NCBI RefSeq assembly: GCF_040513375.1
Contig: NZ_JBEVTG010000003.1
Coordinates: forward strand, 62,001 to 126,000
Direction: 5' to 3'
Source: Flagellimonas_B algarum
Lineage (GTDB): Bacteria > Bacteroidota > Bacteroidia > Flavobacteriales > Flavobacteriaceae
Length of the DNA: 64,000 nt
Within the stretch, counting starts at the first letter, position 1; the number at the start of each line of letters is the position of its first letter. Below, piece after piece: positions 59,151 through 64,000 of the stretch. The notes beneath the pieces are model-generated. The model had not been told where the DNA came from and made no database searches. It saw only the letters and a program-made list of their open reading frames with translations. The position numbers were made by a program, and so were the translations under genes.

Positions 59151-61463
59151 ATGAAAAATCTATCCGTTGTTTTGCTGCCTCTATGTATGCTCCTTTTCAT
59201 TGCGCCAATGGCAATTGGCCAAGAATCGGGCCCCTCGGAATGGTCCGGTCCTGAAAAGAACACTGCGACCTTTCAAGTCAATGTGCAGGACTCTTTAGCG
59301 ATATGGCGGGAACAGATCGTATTGCATACCGATAAGCAACAGATCTTGCCTAAAGACCATTTGTTCTTCAAGGCCTATGTATTGACGGGCCAAAAGCAAC
59401 GGAGGGTCAGTGCCAGTGAGGTGTTGAAGGTGGAGTTGTTGGATACCGACGGGAAGTTGATCGCGGCCCAGCAGCATCCGATTGCCAATGGGATGTCACA
59501 GGGGTCGTTCCAAATCCCGAAACGGACCAAAAAGGGCGATTACATTTTCCGGGTCTATACCCGCTGGATGCAGAACTATGGACCAGAGCATTTCGCCATC
59601 CAATCCGTTCGCATCGGTAACCCGGAACCTGAAGCCACACCACAGACCGAAGTGAGCTATTCAATTGGGGTTTTCCCTGAAGGCGGACAGTTAGTGGCTG
59701 GTTTGGAAAACCGTGTGGCCGTTGCCATTCAAGATGATGTCCAAAGTTTGACGGTAGTCGATCAATATGATGCTGTCGTGGTGCAGGTCAAGGATTTTGA
59801 AGTAGGGTTCGGAACCTTCCTCTTGAATCCAAAAGAAAGACAGCAATACCATCTTGTCATAAATGACAGCCACCGCATAGCCTTGCCCGAAGTCCACGAT
59901 GTGGGTTATACCATGCAGGTAAATACGCTCATGGATGAAGTCATCAATGCGCGGATCACTGCCAGCGAAAAACTACGCGAAAATGCGGTAAAGCTGCGGG
60001 GCGTGGTTAATGGGATACCCCAATTCGAGACGGAGATTACCTTTAAGGATGGTATCGCTGAAGTCGATATTCCGAAAAAATCCATTCCTACCGGGGTGAT
60101 GAACCTCGAAGTGCAGGATGGATTCGGGCAGGTTTGGGCTAAGAGACCAGTGGTCATCGATCGGGAGGCCCTTCAGATCGTTGCGCGAAAGGAGAAAGAT
60201 AACAAAGGTGGGCAAGAACTGGTATTTAAGGTACGGGATACCGAAGGTAAGCCCGTGCAGACCGAAGTCTCGGTGGCGGTTACCGCGACTGTTGAGGAGA
60301 TGACAAAGCAGGCCTCTGTTTTTACCAACGAACGCAATGCGCGTTTTGCCAATGACCTGCTCTTACTGACCCAACAAGCTACACAAAGACAAGGACTCTC
60401 CGAAGTCGAAATTCCAGAGAAGATCAAGTACGATTTCCAAAATGGTTTGGAGTTTTATGGACAAGCCTTTGATTTTGATGGAAGCTTATTGACCGATACC
60501 CCCATGCAGATTTACATTTCGGACGGAAAGGATGTAGTCATTGAGGACTTGCGTACCAATGATGAAGGTTTGTTCAAACTTTCGAACCTGCAATTCAGTG
60601 GAGAAGTGGGCATGCATTTCCGCACCTCGGGTGAAGAAACCAGGGAGCGCTTGGTACGCGTAGTGCCCTATGCGTATGACGTACCACCCATATCCGAATC
60701 TACCCAGAACGATGGGCAGAAACGCACTACAAAGAACAAATTGGCCAAAAAGTCGGCCTTGGCTTTTGAGACTGAAAATGAGGAGAACCTCATCGCCTTG
60801 GAAGAGGTGACTTTAACCGAACAAAAGACCGAACGGTATTACCAACCCTCCTTTTATGGAATCCAACCAAGCCGCGTGGTATACCAGGATTTCGATCGCC
60901 CGAAGACCATTCCCCAGATGTTTTTGAACATCCCGGGTGTACGTGTATTGCGGATGGGGGATATCAACCCGGAAATCGTTTTGGGTCGTGTAGCCGGCTT
61001 GGGTCCGATCCTATGGGTCATTGACGGATTTCCATTACCACAACCTGCGGCCTTGATCGATATCATCAGTTTGGTACCGGCCACCGATGTGGAGCGTATC
61101 GAGTTGCTCTTTGGGCCGAACGCATCAATGTACGGGACCCGTGCTGCCGGAGGGGCGATTTTGATCTATACCCGCAGCGGATCGAACCAAAACTATTTGG
61201 CCCGTAAAGACGCTCAATTGACCTTTCAAGGGTATCATGAATCGCTCGGCTTCGACGAATACCGATTGCCAAAAAGCCTTCAGGCCAAAAGTGCTGAAAA
61301 GACACTGTATTGGAACCCCGTTTTGCGTACCGATGCCAATGGGGAGGCCCGCGTGGCCTTACCTGAATGGGACAGCGAAGCGACGGTAACCATTGATGCC
61401 AAGGTGATTACGGCTGAAGGGAAAACCGCCAATTTGCAGCAGACAATCGATCGCTTGGAATAG
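59151..61463 (+). CDS. TonB-dependent receptor plug domain protein without beta-barrel
   Basis: A 770-residue exported protein with a Sec signal peptide (MKNLSVVLLPLCMLLFIAPMAIG, cut before QE). The N-terminal half looks like macroglobulin-type MG2 beta domains (HTDKQQILPKDHLFFKAYVL), and a plug-like domain follows near 580-690 (IPQMFLNIPGVRVL ... GPILWVIDGFPL ... ATDVERIELLFGPNASMYGTRAAGGAILIYT). No 22-strand barrel follows: only about 90 residues remain. Function unknown; perhaps a partner for an outer-membrane channel. An upstream ATG at 59109 lies on a TATCTTTA promoter-like element, so 59151 is preferred. Confidence 0.83.
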   Translation: MKNLSVVLLPLCMLLFIAPMAIGQESGPSEWSGPEKNTATFQVNVQDSLAIWREQIVLHTDKQQILPKDHLFFKAYVLTGQKQRRVSASEVLKVELLDTDGKLIAAQQHPIANGMSQGSFQIPKRTKKGDYIFRVYTRWMQNYGPEHFAIQSVRIGNPEPEATPQTEVSYSIGVFPEGGQLVAGLENRVAVAIQDDVQSLTVVDQYDAVVVQVKDFEVGFGTFLLNPKERQQYHLVINDSHRIALPEVHDVGYTMQVNTLMDEVINARITASEKLRENAVKLRGVVNGIPQFETEITFKDGIAEVDIPKKSIPTGVMNLEVQDGFGQVWAKRPVVIDREALQIVARKEKDNKGGQELVFKVRDTEGKPVQTEVSVAVTATVEEMTKQASVFTNERNARFANDLLLLTQQATQRQGLSEVEIPEKIKYDFQNGLEFYGQAFDFDGSLLTDTPMQIYISDGKDVVIEDLRTNDEGLFKLSNLQFSGEVGMHFRTSGEETRERLVRVVPYAYDVPPISESTQNDGQKRTTKNKLAKKSALAFETENEENLIALEEVTLTEQKTERYYQPSFYGIQPSRVVYQDFDRPKTIPQMFLNIPGVRVLRMGDINPEIVLGRVAGLGPILWVIDGFPLPQPAALIDIISLVPATDVERIELLFGPNASMYGTRAAGGAILIYTRSGSNQNYLARKDAQLTFQGYHESLGFDEYRLPKSLQAKSAEKTLYWNPVLRTDANGEARVALPEWDSEATVTIDAKVITAEGKTANLQQTIDRLE

Positions 61464-61555
61464 GAAGACCCACAGACGCGAGGGCGTTCTTTCCGGAGCG
61501 TATCACCATTCAAAACCATAGGGATCGGATGCCCCTCAAATATTTTCAAAAATAG

Positions 61556-61586
61556 TTGCATCCTTTGACGGGAAAAGGTATTTTTG
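61556..61586 (+). promoter_or_regulatory. promoter of the tRNA-Ser/tRNA-Pro unit
   Basis: TATTTTTG (61579-61586) matches TAnnTTTG, with TTG (61556-61558) about 20 bases upstream as a partial -33 element. The start would be near 61592, about 30 bases before tRNA-Ser. Confidence 0.55.
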
Positions 61587-61623
61587 CGTCCGCAATTTTT
61601 GCGAACGATCTTTACAAAAGATA

Positions 61624-61707
61624 GGAGAGGTGCCGGAGTGGTAACGGAGCAGATTGCTAATCTGTCGGCGGGTAACTGTCGCCTGGGTTCGAGTCCCAGT
61701 CTCTCCG
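61624..61707 (+). tRNA. tRNA-Ser (anticodon GCU)
   Basis: Acceptor stem GGAGAGG pairs with TCTCTCC (one G-T pair), followed by discriminator G. The anticodon arm AGATT-GCT-AATCT reads AGC/AGU serine codons. A long variable arm (CGGCGGGTAACTGTCG) is typical of tRNA-Ser. The T arm has GGTTCGAGTCC. CCA is not encoded. Confidence 0.95.
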
Positions 61708-61815
61708 CGAGGCATAAGTCAAAAGAGACTCGAGCTGCATTAGCAAATGTCAACCAGCCGTTCAGCTGGCCCTTTCGCTAAGGATGTCAATACGACATCG
61801 ATGTGAAGCTCAGTC

Positions 61816-61890
61816 CGGGGTGTAGCGTAGCCCGGTTATCGCGCCTGCTTTGGGAGCAGGAGGTCGCAGGTTCGAATCCTGCCACCCCGA
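61816..61890 (+). tRNA. tRNA-Pro (anticodon UGG)
   Basis: Acceptor stem CGGGGTG pairs with CACCCCG, discriminator A. The anticodon stem CCTGC / GCAGG encloses TTTGGGA with anticodon TGG. The T arm is GCAGGTTCGAATCCTGC. CCA is not encoded. It lies 108 bases after tRNA-Ser; the spacer holds a small CCAGC hairpin and no third tRNA. Confidence 0.95.
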
Positions 61891-61902
61891 CACATAAAGC
61901 CG

Positions 61903-61948
61903 AAAAGGTTCTCGTAGAAAGCTTACTTTCTGAAGAGGACCTTTTTTT
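61903..61948 (+). terminator. terminator of the tRNA unit
   Basis: A 9-bp outer stem AAGGTTCTC / GAGGACCTT with one G-T wobble, an inner 6-bp stem AGAAAG / CTTTCT, then a T7 run. It lies 13 bases after tRNA-Pro. Confidence 0.85.
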
Positions 61949-62005
61949 GTTTTATATCCATCGAAGCATTGCCATGTTTCCAAAGAAGGGCTTATCTTTC
62001 GTGGT

Positions 62006-63799
62006 ATGCGACCTTCCACCTTTAAAACCCGCTCTCACGCTTATTGGGTCTTTTTGTGCTGCACCCTGGCATTTCAATGGGCTTGCCGTGATACCCACCG
62101 AAATGAGGCCGAGCGACCCCCAAACGTCATCGTCATCCTTACCGATGATCAAGGATGGGGAGATTTGGGTATGAACGGTAATTCGAAAATCCGAACGCCG
62201 CATATCGATGCCCTGGCACAACAAGGGGCGGTGGTCGAACGCTTTTATGTGAGTCCGGTTTGCTCGCCGACCCGGGCCGAGTTCTTAACCGGACGTTACC
62301 ATGTCAGAAGTGGGGTCTTTTCCACCTCAGAAGGGGGCGAACGCATCGATCTGGACGAGACCACCATCGCCGAACACTTTAAGGCCAACGGCTATGCCAC
62401 CGCCGCTTTTGGAAAATGGCATAGCGGTACCCAAGGGCCGTACCATCCCAACAACCGCGGATTTGAAGAGTTTTACGGATTTACCTCGGGGCATTGGGGC
62501 AACTATTTCAGTCCGATGTTGGATCATAACGGGGAAATCGTGACCGGAAATGGCTTTTTACCCGACGACCTGACCGACCACGCCCTAGCGTTTATCGAAT
62601 CGCATAAAGACGCCCCTTTCTTCGTCTACGTTCCGTACAATACGCCGCACAGTCCGATGCAGGTACCCGATCAATGGTGGGCCGGTGTTCAGGATGCCGA
62701 CCTGCAAACGGCCCATAGGTATGCGCAAGAGGAGGACCTGCAGTTTACCAAGGCCGCCTATGCGCTATGTGAGAACATCGATTGGAACGTAGGACGGATC
62801 CACCAAAAAGTAAAATCCCTAGGCCTCAGTGAACGTACGATCATCGTGTTCCTGTCCGATAACGGGCCGAACAGCCACCGCTTCAATGGTGAACTCAAAG
62901 GAAAAAAAGGGGCGACCGATGAAGGGGGCGTACGGGTGCCCTTCATCATCAATTGGCAAGGAACGATCCCCGCAGCCACCCGTGTTGACCGTATCGCCGG
63001 GGCGATCGACATCCTCCCCACTTTGGCCGATCTCGCAACATTGCCAACACCAACCGAAGCTCTCGACGGCATGAGTTTGAAACCCCTATTGCTCAATACC
63101 GCTCCGGACTGGGACGATCGTTATTTGGTTACCCATTGGAAAAACAGGGTCAGCCTTAGAGACGACCGTTATCTTATGGCCGAAGATGACCGTTTGTATG
63201 ATTTGGATGAAGATCCTGGGCAACGTACCGATGTCACTGCCGAGCAGCCCGAACAATGGGAGCGCATGAAGGCCTATAAAACCCAATGGATGGCCGAGGT
63301 TTTGACCGAATTACCCAAAGAAGATCTGCGCAGCCTGCCCGTGGGTTTCGGCACCCTGCCGACCCAGCTCCCCGCACGTGACGCGACCCCCCATGGTGGT
63401 ATCATACGTTCAAACCGCTGGCCGAATGATTCGTTTCTAACGGCCTGGACCAGCCTTCAAGACAGCATTACATGGGAAGTTGAGGTACTTGAACCGGGCA
63501 CCTATGAGGCCGTTGTCTATTACACCTGTGCCCCGCAAGCGATCGGGTCTGTGTTGCAACTCCAGTTCGGAACTCAACAACTTCAGGCGACAATCACCGA
63601 AGCCCACGACCCCCCGCTGATCGGTCATGAACAAGACCGCTACCCTAGGCAAGAATCCTATGTCAAAGCCTTTCAACCCATGGTACTGGGGAATATCGAC
63701 CTGAAGGCCGATACCAACAGCCTGAGCTTGAAAGCCGTTGAAAAGACCTACGACACTATCATGGACTTTAGGTTGTTGACCCTCCGCAAACTGGAATAG
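62006..63799 (+). CDS. exported sulfatase (arylsulfatase-type)
   Basis: A 597-residue sulfatase. The formylglycine motif is VCSPTRAEFLTGR (CxPxR, Cys at about residue 87), with metal-binding LTDDQGWGD near 46 and FLSDNGPNS near 285. The N terminus has a hydrophobic signal ending in FQWAC, a poor lipobox, so lipid anchoring is possible. About 120 C-terminal residues form a beta-rich accessory domain beyond the catalytic fold. Such enzymes in marine flavobacteria remove sulfate esters from algal polysaccharides; the substrate here is unknown. TATCTTTC at 61993-62000 is a one-mismatch -7 element, implying a very short leader. Confidence 0.92.
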   Translation: MRPSTFKTRSHAYWVFLCCTLAFQWACRDTHRNEAERPPNVIVILTDDQGWGDLGMNGNSKIRTPHIDALAQQGAVVERFYVSPVCSPTRAEFLTGRYHVRSGVFSTSEGGERIDLDETTIAEHFKANGYATAAFGKWHSGTQGPYHPNNRGFEEFYGFTSGHWGNYFSPMLDHNGEIVTGNGFLPDDLTDHALAFIESHKDAPFFVYVPYNTPHSPMQVPDQWWAGVQDADLQTAHRYAQEEDLQFTKAAYALCENIDWNVGRIHQKVKSLGLSERTIIVFLSDNGPNSHRFNGELKGKKGATDEGGVRVPFIINWQGTIPAATRVDRIAGAIDILPTLADLATLPTPTEALDGMSLKPLLLNTAPDWDDRYLVTHWKNRVSLRDDRYLMAEDDRLYDLDEDPGQRTDVTAEQPEQWERMKAYKTQWMAEVLTELPKEDLRSLPVGFGTLPTQLPARDATPHGGIIRSNRWPNDSFLTAWTSLQDSITWEVEVLEPGTYEAVVYYTCAPQAIGSVLQLQFGTQQLQATITEAHDPPLIGHEQDRYPRQESYVKAFQPMVLGNIDLKADTNSLSLKAVEKTYDTIMDFRLLTLRKLE

Positions 63800-63839
63800 A
63801 CCCACCCTAACTACCGAATCCCATATTCACCGCGTTCGC

Positions 63840-64000
63840 TTAGAGTCCGTTATCGGCGATATACTGTTTGGGTGTGGCCCCGGTGTACTTTTTAAAGGCC
63901 CGATTGAAAGTGGTTTTTGAGTTGAACCCGCAGTCGTAAGCAATGCCGAGCAGGGTGTTTGTACCGTGGGCCTTCTTCTGGAGTTGCTCAATGACCGAGA
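63840..64000 (-). CDS. AraC-family transcriptional regulator, C-terminal end only
   Basis: The last 52 codons of a minus-strand gene that starts beyond the right edge. The translation contains LLGIAYDCGFNSKTTFNRAF followed by KKYTGATPKQYIAD, the second helix-turn-helix and end of an AraC/XylS DNA-binding domain. The sensor part is not seen. It is convergent with the sulfatase gene (41 bases between stops); whether it controls that gene cannot be told. Confidence 0.85.
   Translation of the reverse strand, partial: SVIEQLQKKAHGTNTLLGIAYDCGFNSKTTFNRAFKKYTGATPKQYIADNGL

Noticed and set aside
61708..61815. Possible third tRNA or small RNA between tRNA-Ser and tRNA-Pro
   Set aside because: Only a short CCAGC-containing hairpin is present; no T-arm consensus or acceptor stem can be drawn.

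Overview
The window looks like chromosomal DNA from a marine-type member of the Flavobacteriaceae (Bacteroidota) with a GC content near 48% by eye. Four things point there: repeated matches to the Bacteroidota promoter -7 element TAnnTTTG just upstream of genes, weak or absent Shine-Dalgarno sequences, protein families typical of the group (DUF2807 and DUF4097 surface proteins, DUF3822, BON-LysM protein, barrel-less TonB plug protein), and dense operons with ATGA or TGATG start-stop overlaps. I cannot place it to genus. No phage, insertion sequence or CRISPR array is visible. Almost everything is core chromosome.

Layout. 1-3.9 kb: 3' part of a GH31 alpha-glucosidase, an M48 lipoprotein protease and an Atg22-like MFS transporter. 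4.0-7.7 kb (minus): an ECF sigma / anti-sigma operon ending in three repeat-built surface or periplasmic proteins. 7.9-19.8 kb: lon, cmk, a BON-LysM protein, rpsA with a structured leader, pyrR-pyrB, a STAS-like gene, rnz, pdxH, sixA and ppk1. 19.8-20.4 kb: miaE (minus). 20.5-27.2 kb: a complete eboABCDEF cluster with a seventh, translationally coupled TMEM220-like membrane gene. 27.2-31.4 kb: dnaX, the RNase P RNA gene rnpB, rsmD, DUF3822 and a membrane-anchored protein. 31.5-36.7 kb: a RecD-like helicase, a DUF4126 membrane protein, then kdsB, a HAD hydrolase, kdnB and a PlsC-type acyltransferase, probably lipopolysaccharide or lipid work. 36.7-41.1 kb (minus): a secreted protein, yebC, and gcvT-glsA-SDR-pterin dehydratase. 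41.2-46.0 kb (minus): thrA-thrB-thrC behind a 28-codon Thr/Ile-rich leader peptide gene. 46.1-50.8 kb: nnr, a STAS/SpoIIAA-like gene and clpC. 51.1-59.0 kb: gyrA, a TPR protein, an NlpC/P60 pseudoenzyme, a thiolase and a PgpH-type c-di-AMP phosphodiesterase. 59.1-64 kb: a barrel-less TonB plug protein, tRNA-Ser(GCU), tRNA-Pro(UGG), a sulfatase and the C-terminal end of an AraC-family regulator running off the window.

Most notable items: (i) the ebo cluster plus coupled membrane gene, a metabolite-making and trafficking system whose product is unknown outside cyanobacteria; (ii) an A11 run in dnaX exactly at the end of the clamp-loader core, with stop codons close behind in both shifted frames, a likely slippage site for making gamma beside tau; (iii) the thr attenuator-type leader peptide; (iv) an rpsA 5' leader whose 14-nt hairpin loop is fully complementary to a downstream segment in two blocks that cannot both pair; (v) an NlpC/P60 protein whose catalytic Cys-Ser is Ala-Pro. 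Only two gaps between protein genes exceed 300 bases; one holds rnpB, the other the two tRNA genes.
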